DNA from: Nocardia yamanashiensis NBRC 100130
GTDB taxonomy: Bacteria; Actinomycetota; Actinomycetes; Mycobacteriales; Mycobacteriaceae
NCBI RefSeq assembly: GCF_001613325.1
Contig: NZ_BDCD01000024.1
Coordinates: forward strand, 124,001-188,000
Length of the DNA: 64,000 bases
Direction of reading: 5' to 3'
The position numbers and the translations under genes were made by a program. Shown one piece after another: positions 1 to 7,998 of the stretch (position 1 is its first letter; each line of letters opens with the position of its first letter). Under the pieces are notes generated by a model that saw only the letters and a list, made by a program, of their open reading frames with translations, was not told the DNA's origin and did no database searches.

Positions 1-1
1 C

Positions 2-913
2 GACGTCACCCCGGCCGAGCAGGCGGAAATCCTCGCCATCGCAGCGGAATTGAAGGCCGCGCCGCTCTCGCGCAAGCCCCTGGCGGGTCCGCGCGGCGTC
101 GCGGTCATGTTCGAGAAGAACTCGACCCGCACCCGCTTCTCCTTCGAGATGGGCATCGCGCAGCTGGGCGGGCACGCGGTGGTCGTGGACGGCCGCGACA
201 CCCAGCTGGGCCGCGAGGAGACCCTCGCCGACACCGGCCGGGTGCTGTCCCGCTATGTCGAGGCCATCGTGTGGCGCACCTTCGAACAGGTGCGTCTCGA
301 CGAGATGGCCGGAGCCGCAACGGTTCCCGTGGTGAACGCGCTCTCCAACGAATTCCACCCCTGCCAGGTCCTCGCCGATCTGCAGACGCTGAAGGAGCGC
401 AAGGGCGACCTCACCGGCCGCAAGCTCGCCTACCTCGGCGACGGCGCGAACAATATGGCGCACTCGCTCATGCTCGGCGGCGTCACCGCGGGGCTGCACG
501 TGACCATCGCCGCGCCCGAGGGTTTCGAGCCGTTCCCGTGGATCGTGGACCTGGCGCAGAAGCGGGCCGCCGAGACCGGGGCGAGCATCACCTTCACCGA
601 TGACCCGCAGGCCGCCGCCGACGGCGCGGACGCGCTCGTCACCGACACCTGGATGTCCATGGGCCAGGAGAACGACGGCCGCGATCGCGTCGCCCCGTTC
701 CGGCCCTTCCAGGTGAACGCCGACCTGCTCGCCCGCGCCGCCTCGGATGTGACCGTGCTGCACTGCCTTCCGGCGCATCGCGGCGAGGAGATCACCGACG
801 AGGTCATCGACGGCCCGCACAGCGCGGTCTGGGACGAGGCCGAGAACCGCCTGCACGCGCAGAAGGCGCTATTGGTCTGGCTGCTGGAGAAGTACGACGG
901 CGGACGCGCGTGA
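2..913 (+). CDS. argF: Ornithine carbamoyltransferase (5' end outside window)
   Basis: Makes citrulline from ornithine and carbamoyl phosphate, a late cytoplasmic step of arginine synthesis. The frame is open from base 2, so the true start lies upstream. The first in-frame alternative start is a TTG at 50, inside the conserved N-terminal domain. Family signatures are present: the carbamoyl-phosphate loop STRTR at 122-136, HPCQ at 356-367, and the ornithine-loop HCLP at 761-772. The stop overlaps the GTG start of argR by four bases (GTGA), so the two genes are probably translationally coupled. Confidence 0.97.
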   Translation, partial: DVTPAEQAEILAIAAELKAAPLSRKPLAGPRGVAVMFEKNSTRTRFSFEMGIAQLGGHAVVVDGRDTQLGREETLADTGRVLSRYVEAIVWRTFEQVRLDEMAGAATVPVVNALSNEFHPCQVLADLQTLKERKGDLTGRKLAYLGDGANNMAHSLMLGGVTAGLHVTIAAPEGFEPFPWIVDLAQKRAAETGASITFTDDPQAAADGADALVTDTWMSMGQENDGRDRVAPFRPFQVNADLLARAASDVTVLHCLPAHRGEEITDEVIDGPHSAVWDEAENRLHAQKALLVWLLEKYDGGRA

Positions 914-1431
914 GCACCGGCGAACGACGCCCGGCGACCGGCAGATCGGGTGCGGCCATCGCCCGCACCCGCGCCGGTCGCCAGGCCCGCATCGTCGCGA
1001 TCCTCGCCCAGCACGAGGTGCGCAGCCAGACCGAACTGGCCGCGCTGCTCTCCGGTGAGGGCATCGAGACCACCCAGGCCACGCTGTCCCGCGACCTGGA
1101 CGAGCTGGGCGCGGTGAAACTGCGCGCCGCGGACGGCGGCGCGGGCGTGTACGTGGTGCCCGAGGACGGCAGCCCGGTGCGCGGGGTCACCGGCGGTACC
1201 GAACGGCTCTCCAAACTGCTCGGCGATCTGCTGGTCTCGACCGACGCCAGCGGCAATATCGCCGTGTTGCGCACTCCGCCCGGCGCGGCGCATTTCCTGG
1301 CCAGCGCGCTGGACCGGGCGGCGCTGCCGGAGATCGTGGGCACCATCGCCGGCGACGACACCATCGCGGTCATCGCCCGCGAGCCGCTGACCGGGGCGGA
1401 ACTGGCCGCCAAGATCGAAGGGCTGGCCTAG
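910..1431 (+). CDS. argR: Arginine repressor
   Basis: Arginine-sensing repressor of the arg genes. At 173 aa it matches family length. Residues about 20-85 form the winged-helix DNA-binding domain (SQTELAALL, then TQATLSRDLDELGAVK, the typical ArgR recognition region). The C-terminal oligomerisation and arginine-binding domain carries GTIAGDDTIAVIARE, with the GDDT motif that contacts arginine. It starts with GTG inside the argF stop. It overlaps tail-to-tail by four bases with the XRE gene on the other strand. A likely target is the candidate ARG box before argG at 11405-11431. Confidence 0.96.
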   Translation: MSTGERRPATGRSGAAIARTRAGRQARIVAILAQHEVRSQTELAALLSGEGIETTQATLSRDLDELGAVKLRAADGGAGVYVVPEDGSPVRGVTGGTERLSKLLGDLLVSTDASGNIAVLRTPPGAAHFLASALDRAALPEIVGTIAGDDTIAVIAREPLTGAELAAKIEGLA

Positions 1432-2198
1432 CTTCCGCCGGTGCGGATGCCCAGGTGCATCTGCACCCGGTCGGCGTTCACGCCCGCCGCGAAGCGGAAC
1501 AGCTGCAACTGGATGGCGTCCCGCCGTCCCGTCGCGGGGTCGCGCACCACGATCGGGCCGCGATCGCGATGGAAGCGGACCTCACCCGCCGCCCAGTAAC
1601 GCCGGAAGTCGGGATTGTGCGAGAGCTCGGCGAACAGGTCCCGGCACGACGGCAGATCGGTGTGCTGGGTGAGGCGGCCGCGCAGCAGCGCCACCGACAG
1701 CTCCGCCTCGGCCGGCCATTCGACCATGATGGTGCGGGCCTCCGGGCTGCCGAACACCCAGCGCAGGATATTGCCGTCCGCGACGACGCCGGGAAAGGCC
1801 GCCGCGTAGGAGTCGTTGCAGGCCAGTACATTCCAGCCGATATCGACGCAGGCGGCCAGGGTGTCGCCGAAATCGGCGAGCATGGGGCCCGCGGACGCCG
1901 ACACCTCGGCGCGCAATTGCGCCAGCGTCGGCACCGGCCGGAAGTGGCCGCCGGAGAATTCGGTCAGCTGCCGGCGTTCGCCCTCGGTCAGTGGCCGCAG
2001 GGTGTCGAGATAGCGTTCCAGCGCGGTCAGCACCGACGTCGTGGGCCGCGAGCGGTTCCCGGCCTCCAGGTGATTGATGTAGCTGGAACTGATGCCGGTG
2101 GCGAAGCCCAGCCGTTCGCGCGAGAGCTTCCGGTCCTCCCGGAGTTTGCGCAGCAGCCAGCCCAGATGGGGGAGCGCGGGACTGATGGCTTCGGTCAT
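1428..2198 (-). CDS. XRE-family regulator with MmyB-like ligand domain (pair A, second gene)
   Basis: 256 aa. Residues about 11-67 are a Cro/C1-type helix-turn-helix (LSRERLGFATGISSSYINHLE). The rest resembles the MmyB-like ligand-binding domain: WNVLACNDSYAAAFPGV, then NILRWVF, and a W-G-E-V-R-F-H-like end. Proteins of this kind usually bind a small, often fatty-acid-like, ligand and control a neighbouring gene; the ligand here is unknown. The ATG lies in the stop of the upstream gene (ATGA), so it is coupled to it. It is most similar to the 3176-3937 gene (both begin near ALPH-G-LLRKLR-LSRERL), which reveals a duplicated two-gene unit. Confidence 0.9.
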   Translation of the reverse strand: MTEAISPALPHLGWLLRKLREDRKLSRERLGFATGISSSYINHLEAGNRSRPTTSVLTALERYLDTLRPLTEGERRQLTEFSGGHFRPVPTLAQLRAEVSASAGPMLADFGDTLAACVDIGWNVLACNDSYAAAFPGVVADGNILRWVFGSPEARTIMVEWPAEAELSVALLRGRLTQHTDLPSCRDLFAELSHNPDFRRYWAAGEVRFHRDRGPIVVRDPATGRRDAIQLQLFRFAAGVNADRVQMHLGIRTGGS

Positions 2199-2974
2199 GA
2201 TCCGGCCTCCGGCAGGCGGCGGCAGATCAGGAACCAGATCCAGCCCGGATGGGCGGCGGATTCGTGAATGAACGAATTCACTTCGGCGGGAAAAGGTTTC
2301 CCGGTGCCGGATTCGCGTAGATACATCGGCCGGGCGGCGCGCTCGAAGACCATTCCGGTATCCCAGTGCGCGCGGAACTCGGGATAGACCGACATTTCCG
2401 CCAGGAGTTCCCGGTGAATCTCGGGATTACCGGTGATGGCGATCATGGCCCGGAATCCGGCCACCAGATTGGCCGCCTCGTAATCCCATTCCGGCAGTGC
2501 CGTTCTGGCTTCCGGTGCGGCGAAATACCAGTGCAGCACATTCCCGATCTCGCCGATGCCCGGCGTCACCGCGGCATAGGAGTCGTTGTACGCCAGCACG
2601 TTATAGCGGCAATCGAAATACATGGCGGGACTGGGTTCGGCCGCCCGCAGCAGGCGCAGCATGTCGCCGGTGATCCCGGCGCGCAGTTCGGCCACCGTAG
2701 GCAGGTTCGGCAAGGGCAGTTCGGCCAGCTCGTAGAGGTGGCGGCGGTGCTCGTCGGAGACCGGCTCGATCGCGTGCAACTCCCGGATCAGCACCTGCAC
2801 GACCTCCGCGGTCGGGCGATTGCGCCCGCCCCGTTCCAGCCGCGTCACATAACTCGCGCTGACCCCCATGGCCATGGCGAGTTTCTCGCGCGAAATGCCG
2901 CGAGCATCTCGTAACCGACGTAACAAGTCCCCGAAACTGGGGGCTTGAATACCGCTCATTTTGCCGGTGTTCAT
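2195..2974 (-). CDS. XRE-family regulator with MmyB-like ligand domain (pair A, first gene)
   Basis: 259 aa from the ATG at 2974, chosen because GAAGGG precedes it by three to four bases; the frame is open further upstream without a ribosome site. The N-terminal helix-turn-helix contains ISREKLAMAMGVSASYVTRLE. The C-terminal domain has YNVLAYNDSYA, NVLHWYF, EWDYEA and a terminal HESAAHPGWIW. It is closest to the 3937-4740 gene, which shares the FG-LRRLRD opening and the HESAAHPGWIW ending. A perfect 7-bp inverted repeat (3004-3020) upstream could be its operator. It overlaps the next gene by ATGA. Confidence 0.9.
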   Translation of the reverse strand: MNTGKMSGIQAPSFGDLLRRLRDARGISREKLAMAMGVSASYVTRLERGGRNRPTAEVVQVLIRELHAIEPVSDEHRRHLYELAELPLPNLPTVAELRAGITGDMLRLLRAAEPSPAMYFDCRYNVLAYNDSYAAVTPGIGEIGNVLHWYFAAPEARTALPEWDYEAANLVAGFRAMIAITGNPEIHRELLAEMSVYPEFRAHWDTGMVFERAARPMYLRESGTGKPFPAEVNSFIHESAAHPGWIWFLICRRLPEAGS

Positions 2975-3003
2975 AGGCCCTTCAACTAATTTCTTACGCA
3001 TCA

Positions 3004-3020
3004 TCCGGCAGTTTGCCGGA
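3004..3020. promoter_or_regulatory. Inverted repeat before the pair A regulators
   Basis: TCCGGCAGTTTGCCGGA has perfect 7-bp arms around GTT, 30 bases before the start at 2974. Its position and symmetry suit an operator for the XRE-family dimers encoded next to it. No binding data. Confidence 0.4.
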
Positions 3021-3175
3021 ACTATTGCGAACGACGAAGCTATCACAGGTCGGCGATATTCGACGGCCGTGGCGCGGCTGGATTCAGCCGGGATGAGCGC
3101 CGGATTCTCGAATGCACGAATTCGCTTAGTTCGCACCGGGTTCCGCGCCGCCCGGCTGCCGGAAACAGCCGCCGT

Positions 3176-3937
3176 TCATCCGACCGGCAGGTGCAGCTGG
3201 ATCCGGACCCGGTCGTGGTGGTCGCCGGCGGCGAGGCGGAACGAGTGCGGCTGCGTCGCGTAGCGGGCGCCGGTCACCGGATGCCGGAGTTGCATCGGGC
3301 CGCGATCACGCTGATAGCGCACTTCGCCCTCCTCCCATACCCGCCGGAACTCCCGGAACCGGGACAGCTCGGCCAGAAGGTCGGCGTACCAGGCCGAGTC
3401 GGCCTGCCGGGCGATGCGGCCGCGCAGCAGTCGCACCGCCAGCTCCGTCTCCTCGCGCCATTCGACCAGCAGCTGCTTGGATCGGGGGTCGGCGTAGAAG
3501 CAGCGCAGCATATTCCCGTCGGCGACCACGCCCGGGAACGCCTCGGCATAGGAGTCGTTGTAGGCCAGCACGTTCCAGCCGGCGTCCAGGCAGCAGGCCG
3601 GGACGGCGTCGAAATCGGCGAGCAGGCCGGCGGTCTGCGCGGTGACCTCGGCGCGCAACTCCGGCAGGGCCGGGTCCGCGCGGACGAGTCCGCCGGAGAG
3701 ATCGTCGAGCTGCCGCCGCTGCGCGTCGCCGAGCGATCCGGCCTGCTCCAGTTCCCGCAGCAGCGCGGTCATCACCGCCGCGGTGGGGCGGCTGCGGTTC
3801 CCGGCTTCGAGCTGGGCGATATAGCTGGCGCTCACGCCCGCCGGGAATGCCAGCCGTTCCCGCGAAAGCCCGCGCTCCAGACGGAGTTTCCGCAGCAGCC
3901 GGCCGATATGCGGCAGGGCCGGGTGGTACTGCGGCAT
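3176..3937 (-). CDS. XRE-family regulator with MmyB-like ligand domain (pair B, second gene)
   Basis: 253 aa from the ATG at 3937, which shares one base with the stop of the preceding gene (TGATG), a coupled junction. GGAGG lies about 8 bases upstream. The helix-turn-helix reads LSRERLAFPAGVSASYIAQLE, and the ligand-domain core reads WNVLAYNDSYAEAFPGV. It is the paralogue of the 1428-2198 gene. The frame runs on upstream, but that part lies inside the partner gene and does not resemble the family. Confidence 0.9.
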   Translation of the reverse strand: MPQYHPALPHIGRLLRKLRLERGLSRERLAFPAGVSASYIAQLEAGNRSRPTAAVMTALLRELEQAGSLGDAQRRQLDDLSGGLVRADPALPELRAEVTAQTAGLLADFDAVPACCLDAGWNVLAYNDSYAEAFPGVVADGNMLRCFYADPRSKQLLVEWREETELAVRLLRGRIARQADSAWYADLLAELSRFREFRRVWEEGEVRYQRDRGPMQLRHPVTGARYATQPHSFRLAAGDHHDRVRIQLHLPVG

Positions 3938-4740
3938 CAGCACGCCTCCGGGGTCGGCACCCGGCGGCCCAGGTAGAGCCAGATCCAGCCGGGGTGCGCG
4001 GCCGACTCGTGCACGAAACCGTGCACCTCGGCGGCGATGCGTGCGCCCGTGTCCGGGGCGCGGTAGAGGATCGGCCGGCGGTACCGGTCGTAAAAGGATT
4101 CGTCTTCCCATTTCCCGCGAAATTCCGGAAAATCGTAGAGCTCGGTGAGCAGCTCGGTGAACGATTCGGGAGAATCGCTCCGGCCGATGGTCAGCCGCAG
4201 CCCGGCCGCCATCATCGACGCCTCGTAGTCCCATTCCGTCAGCGCCTGTTTCGCGATCGGATCGGCGAAATACCAACGCGCTATATTTCCGTCCCGCGCG
4301 AGACCCGGCATTAGCTCGAAGAAGGTTTCGTTCCCGGCCAGCACGTGGTAGCGAATATCGTAATAGCAGGCCGGATTCGGTTCCGCGGCGGCGAGCAGCG
4401 CGCGCATGTCCGGGGTGATCTCCGCCCGCAGCTCGGTCACCGCCGGCGGCGCCGTCCCGGACAGCGGCACCCCGGCCAGCTCGTGCAGATGCCGCCGTCG
4501 CGCCGCGGAAACCGGCGCGATCCGGTCCAGCCGATCGATCACCACCCGCAGTACATCAGGCCCGGGATTACTACGCACCCCCGATTCCAGCCGTGCCACA
4601 TAGCTGACGCTCACGCCGATCGACATCGCGAGTTTCTCCCGCGAGACATTCCGTTCATCTCGCAAGCGGCGCAGTGACTCCCCGAAACTGGGCGGCCGTA
4701 AGATCCTGCGCCTACCGGGGCCGTACTGCTTATCGATCAC
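3937..4740 (-). CDS. XRE-family regulator with MmyB-like ligand domain (pair B, first gene)
   Basis: 267 aa with a GTG start at 4740. The helix-turn-helix includes VSREKLAMSIGVSVSYVARLE. The ligand domain has RYHVLAGNETFFELMPG, IARWYFADP, EWDYEA and a HESAAHPGWIWLYLG ending. It is the paralogue of the 2195-2974 gene. A TAGTTT hexamer lies six bases before the GTG, so the mRNA is probably leaderless, and an inverted repeat overlaps that hexamer, which fits autoregulation. Together with the next gene it forms the second copy of the duplicated regulator pair. Confidence 0.9.
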   Translation of the reverse strand: MIDKQYGPGRRRILRPPSFGESLRRLRDERNVSREKLAMSIGVSVSYVARLESGVRSNPGPDVLRVVIDRLDRIAPVSAARRRHLHELAGVPLSGTAPPAVTELRAEITPDMRALLAAAEPNPACYYDIRYHVLAGNETFFELMPGLARDGNIARWYFADPIAKQALTEWDYEASMMAAGLRLTIGRSDSPESFTELLTELYDFPEFRGKWEDESFYDRYRRPILYRAPDTGARIAAEVHGFVHESAAHPGWIWLYLGRRVPTPEAC

Positions 4741-4742
4741 TA

Positions 4743-4757
4743 TCTGAAACTATCAGA
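4743..4757 (-). promoter_or_regulatory. Leaderless -10 and overlapping inverted repeat of pair B
   Basis: On the minus strand TAGTTT (4752-4747) sits six bases before the GTG at 4740. TCTGA-AACTA-TCAGA (4743-4757) is an inverted repeat across it, a plausible autoregulatory site. Confidence 0.45.
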
Positions 4758-4916
4758 CACGCAAATTTTCTCTCGAATTCGCCCGGCTGGAATTACTGGC
4801 CGGAAATGTAAGCGGGCCCACTTTTCAAGTCGCCTCAGCGGTGCCGACGTCGCATCATGCGGCATCGAAGGAAAGTGAACGCGTTTCAAGCGATCTCGAG
4901 CGCAGCCGTTTTTCCT

Positions 4917-6053
4917 TCAACCGTCGATGGCGAGGGCGTACAGCCGGCCGTCGCCGAGGATGTAAAGGCGGTGCGTGGCGGGGTCCACGGTCAACCCCTG
5001 ACCCGGGTACGCATCGGCCGGCAGTACGGCGGTGCGCGAAGTTCGTTTACCGTCCGGATCGATCGCGGTCATGACGTACTGGTCATTGCGTTTCAGGGTC
5101 AGGTACAGGGTGTGGCTGATCGGATCGACGGCGATCCGATTCGATGACGTGGCCTTGAAGCCGGAGCCCAGATTCACGGTGGTGGCCTGACCCGAGGCCG
5201 GGTCGGCGGCCGCGATCGTCATATCCGTGGTCAGCACGTACGCGATATGCGTGCGCGGGTCGACGGCCAACGCCATGCCGTTCTGCACCAGAACCCGTTT
5301 CGTGACCTGGACCGTTACCGGATCGATCCAGAGCACTTCGGAATTCGACAGCTCCACGATGCTGTGGTCGCCGGTGTCGACGGCGATCGCGAGGATGAAG
5401 TTGTTCTGCCGGATCGTCGCCGCCACCGTGCGCTCGGCCAGATCGACGACGATCGCATCGCGGGTGCCAATCGGTACGACCGCGCGCCGGGCGGCGGGAT
5501 CCCACGCCGGGGGCACGGAGCCGCCTGGGGGCGTGAGGTCGAGGGTGCTCAGTACCGCGCCGGTGGCCGGGGCGGCGAAGGTGACCGCTTGCATGTCGAA
5601 CAGCGCCAGATAGGTACCCCCGGGATCGGCCGCCACGCCCGTGAGATTGCGCCTGCCGGTCTGCACGATGACCGTGCTCCGGATCGCACGCGTCACCGGA
5701 TCCACCACGGTCACCGAGCAATCCGGCTCGTAGCCGCCGTCCACGTACCGCTTGCCCGCCACCACCATCGCCTGCGGATCGAAGGCATAGGCCTGTGGAT
5801 TCGGGCCCACGTCGGACAGCGTCGCCGCCAGATCCCAAGCGGGCAAGCCGGTATCGCGCCGGACCCACCACACCGTCGTCGTGATCGCGAGCAGAGTTAC
5901 GACGGCGCAGATCGCCACGCGCACGGATTTGCGTTGCGGCACGCCGAACCTGCCGGGTTCGCGGCGGTGCTTGGACTCTCGCGGGGTGTCCGGCGCTGGG
6001 GGAGGAGCGCCCAGGCAATAGCCCGGCGGGACGCCGCCGGCCGGGTCGGGCAC
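4917..6053 (-). CDS. Transmembrane segment plus beta-propeller; sensor half of a split PknD-like kinase
   Basis: 378 aa if it starts at the GTG at 6053. There is a proline-rich cytoplasmic linker, one transmembrane helix (about residues 44-64, VRVAICAVVTLLAITTTVWW), then an extracytoplasmic repeat domain with recurrent VDP-T, AVDP and YVLTTD-like blades typical of YVTN-type propellers. This frame is exactly the frame of the kinase upstream and is separated from it by a single TGA at 6092-6090, with twelve open codons between. No ribosome site precedes the GTG. The two frames together (about 700 aa) have the kinase-linker-TM-propeller layout of PknD. It may be a nonsense-disrupted receptor kinase, a readthrough product, or a true two-gene split. 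Confidence 0.75.
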   Translation of the reverse strand: MPDPAGGVPPGYCLGAPPPAPDTPRESKHRREPGRFGVPQRKSVRVAICAVVTLLAITTTVWWVRRDTGLPAWDLAATLSDVGPNPQAYAFDPQAMVVAGKRYVDGGYEPDCSVTVVDPVTRAIRSTVIVQTGRRNLTGVAADPGGTYLALFDMQAVTFAAPATGAVLSTLDLTPPGGSVPPAWDPAARRAVVPIGTRDAIVVDLAERTVAATIRQNNFILAIAVDTGDHSIVELSNSEVLWIDPVTVQVTKRVLVQNGMALAVDPRTHIAYVLTTDMTIAAADPASGQATTVNLGSGFKATSSNRIAVDPISHTLYLTLKRNDQYVMTAIDPDGKRTSRTAVLPADAYPGQGLTVDPATHRLYILGDGRLYALAIDG

Positions 6054-6089
6054 AGTGACTGCGTGCCGTGCGGCGTCGGTCGACTCGCG

Positions 6090-7019
6090 TCACGCCTCGG
6101 AGACCGTGGGCGCGGTCTCCGGTGCAAGGCCCGACGGATCGACAAGGGATTCGGCCGAGTCGAGTAGTGGTTCGGGCCAGGCGGTGCGCGCGCCCGGAGG
6201 CGCGGTGGTGCGCAGCGCTCGCCTGGCGGCGGCGGCCAATTCGCCCGGGGCCGGGTACCGGTCGTCCGGGTGCTTGGCCATCCCGCGTGCCACGACGGCA
6301 TCGAATTCGGTTGGCACGCCGGGCCTGATCCGGCTCGGCGCCGGGGGAGCGATCGAGAGGTGCCCCGCGATCTGCTGTTCGACCGCTTCGCCGGGGAAAG
6401 GCCTTGTTCCGGTGAGACATTCGTGGAGCACGCAGGCCAGAGCGTAGACGTCCCCGCGGGCATCACCGCGGCCGCCGGTCAGTCGTTCCGGGGCCATGTA
6501 GGCGAAGGTGCCGATCGCCGCGCCGGTGCGGGTGACGGTGGGATCGCTCCCGCCGCGCGCGATCCCGAAGTCGATGAGGTACACGAAGTCTCGTGCGGCG
6601 ACCAGGATATTGGAGGGCTTGACGTCGCGGTGGTACAGGCCGTGCCCGTGCGCGTCGTCGAGCGCGTCGGCGACCTGCTCGACAATCGCGACGGCTCGCT
6701 CCGGGGTCAGCGCACCGTCGCGCCGCAGTATTTCGCGTAGGTCGCCGCCCCGGATGAGTCGCATATCCAGATAGAGGCGACCGTCGATTTCGCCGAAGGT
6801 GTGGATCGGCACGGCATGTGGATCGGTCAGCCGGGACGCGGCGTACGCCTCGCGCCGGAATCGTTCCCGGAACTCGCTGTCCGCGGCCAGATTCCGGGGC
6901 AGCACCTTCAAAGCCACCAACCGGTCGGTAGCGGTGTCGTAAGCCTCCCAGGCCTCGCCCATCCCGCCCGCGCCGAGCAATCCGCGTAATCGGTACGGCC
7001 CGAACCCCGTGCCCTCCAT
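6090..7019 (-). CDS. Serine/threonine protein kinase, PknB/PknD-like catalytic domain
   Basis: 309 aa from the ATG at 7019, preceded by GGAGG at good spacing; an in-frame start at 7061 lacks one. It is a complete Hanks-type kinase: glycine loop G16-A-G-G-M-G21, K38 in VALKVL, catalytic HRDVKPSN (D132, N137), DFG at 150-152, and an activation loop with several Thr before MAPERL. The frame then enters a Pro/Ala/Thr-rich linker and stops at TGA 6092-6090. Receptor kinases of this type normally continue into a membrane helix and sensor domain. That part is present in the same frame just after the stop. As written, the kinase would be soluble and detached from its sensor. Confidence 0.92.
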   Translation of the reverse strand: MEGTGFGPYRLRGLLGAGGMGEAWEAYDTATDRLVALKVLPRNLAADSEFRERFRREAYAASRLTDPHAVPIHTFGEIDGRLYLDMRLIRGGDLREILRRDGALTPERAVAIVEQVADALDDAHGHGLYHRDVKPSNILVAARDFVYLIDFGIARGGSDPTVTRTGAAIGTFAYMAPERLTGGRGDARGDVYALACVLHECLTGTRPFPGEAVEQQIAGHLSIAPPAPSRIRPGVPTEFDAVVARGMAKHPDDRYPAPGELAAAARRALRTTAPPGARTAWPEPLLDSAESLVDPSGLAPETAPTVSEA

Positions 7020-7173
7020 ACCGGATCCTCCAGGCCAGCTCCCGCCACCGAACAGCCCCACCCTAACCGGCCGTGGCCATTCCGACCCGCCGAATTCCGC
7101 ACTGTCGCTTCAAGATCAGTGGCACACCGGTGCGGAGAATTCGGGCAGATCACCGCGACCGTGTGCCACTCGA

Positions 7174-7926
7174 TCAGTTCGCGACGGTGAGTGCGTGGCC
7201 GGGTTCGAGGATCTGGACGGTCGTGTCGGGGGAGAGGTCCGCGGTCGCGTCGCGGTAGAGGTCGGGGCGGTTGCGGACGGATTTCGTCATGATGCGGTCG
7301 CCGAGCGGGCCGCTGGTGAAGGCGTAGTGGATGGGGACGGCCAGGCGGGGGCGGAGCAGGCGGGTGAAGTCGGCGGCTTCGGCGGCGTCCATTACTTCCT
7401 GGCGATTGGCCAGGGGGCGGATGCGGAGGCCGTTGATGGGGAGCAGGGCCAGGTCGATTTCGGGGAAACGGGAAGGGATTTCGTCCAGGTCGGCGATGCG
7501 GCGGGTGTCCGCGCCGAAATAGGCGGTGTGGCCGTCGGCGCGCAGGATGAACGTCACCTCGGGGACGCCGTGGCTGGCGGGGGTGGCGATCACCTCGACG
7601 GGGCCGAGATGTGTGCTCTCCCAAGGGTCCAGCTCGACGACGTTCGGGAAGCCGGCGGCGCGGACCCGGCGGGCGATGCCCTTGGCGACCGCGAACGGCA
7701 CCGACTTGTCGGGGTAGGCGGCCAGCGCGTCCAGGTCACAGTGGTCGTAATGCTCGTGACTGATCACGATGCCCGCGAGTGCGGGCAGGTCGGCGGCGCT
7801 CGCGAAACCGCGCGGCTCGCCGGGGTAGTAGAAGCGGCGTTCGGAAAACCATGGGTCGGTGAGGATTCGGGCGCCGCCGAAATCGAGCAGGACGCTGGCG
7901 TGGACGACACGGGTGACTGTCAGCAT
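7174..7926 (-). CDS. MBL-fold metal-dependent hydrolase (UlaG/YtnP-like)
   Basis: About 250 aa. The metallo-beta-lactamase fold is recognised by the HEHYDHCD signature, the later TPASHG histidine, FGADTRR and HYAFTSGP. The early ILTDPWF strand is typical of the UlaG-like (L-ascorbate-6-phosphate lactonase) branch; the substrate is unknown. The ATG at 7926 is taken as the start; another ATG lies at 7935 and neither has a clear ribosome site. It diverges from a TetR gene across two near-identical operator palindromes, so it is probably the target of that repressor. Confidence 0.85.
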   Translation of the reverse strand: MLTVTRVVHASVLLDFGGARILTDPWFSERRFYYPGEPRGFASAADLPALAGIVISHEHYDHCDLDALAAYPDKSVPFAVAKGIARRVRAAGFPNVVELDPWESTHLGPVEVIATPASHGVPEVTFILRADGHTAYFGADTRRIADLDEIPSRFPEIDLALLPINGLRIRPLANRQEVMDAAEAADFTRLLRPRLAVPIHYAFTSGPLGDRIMTKSVRNRPDLYRDATADLSPDTTVQILEPGHALTVAN

Positions 7927-7943
7927 GGGGCACATCCATAAGA

Positions 7944-7983
7944 AGACGGGTGTCTGGTTATGGATGTAAGTAGACAGCCGTCT
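7944..7983. promoter_or_regulatory. Double TetR operator between MBL hydrolase and TetR
   Basis: AGACGGGTGTCT (7944-7955) and AGACAGCCGTCT (7972-7983) are inverted copies differing at one base, each with AGAC...GTCT symmetry and 28 bases centre to centre. A -10-like TATGCT (7987-7992) follows six bases before the TetR GTG at 7999. A repressor bound here would cover both divergent promoters. Confidence 0.65.
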
Positions 7984-7998
7984 TGTTATGCTGTCAAG

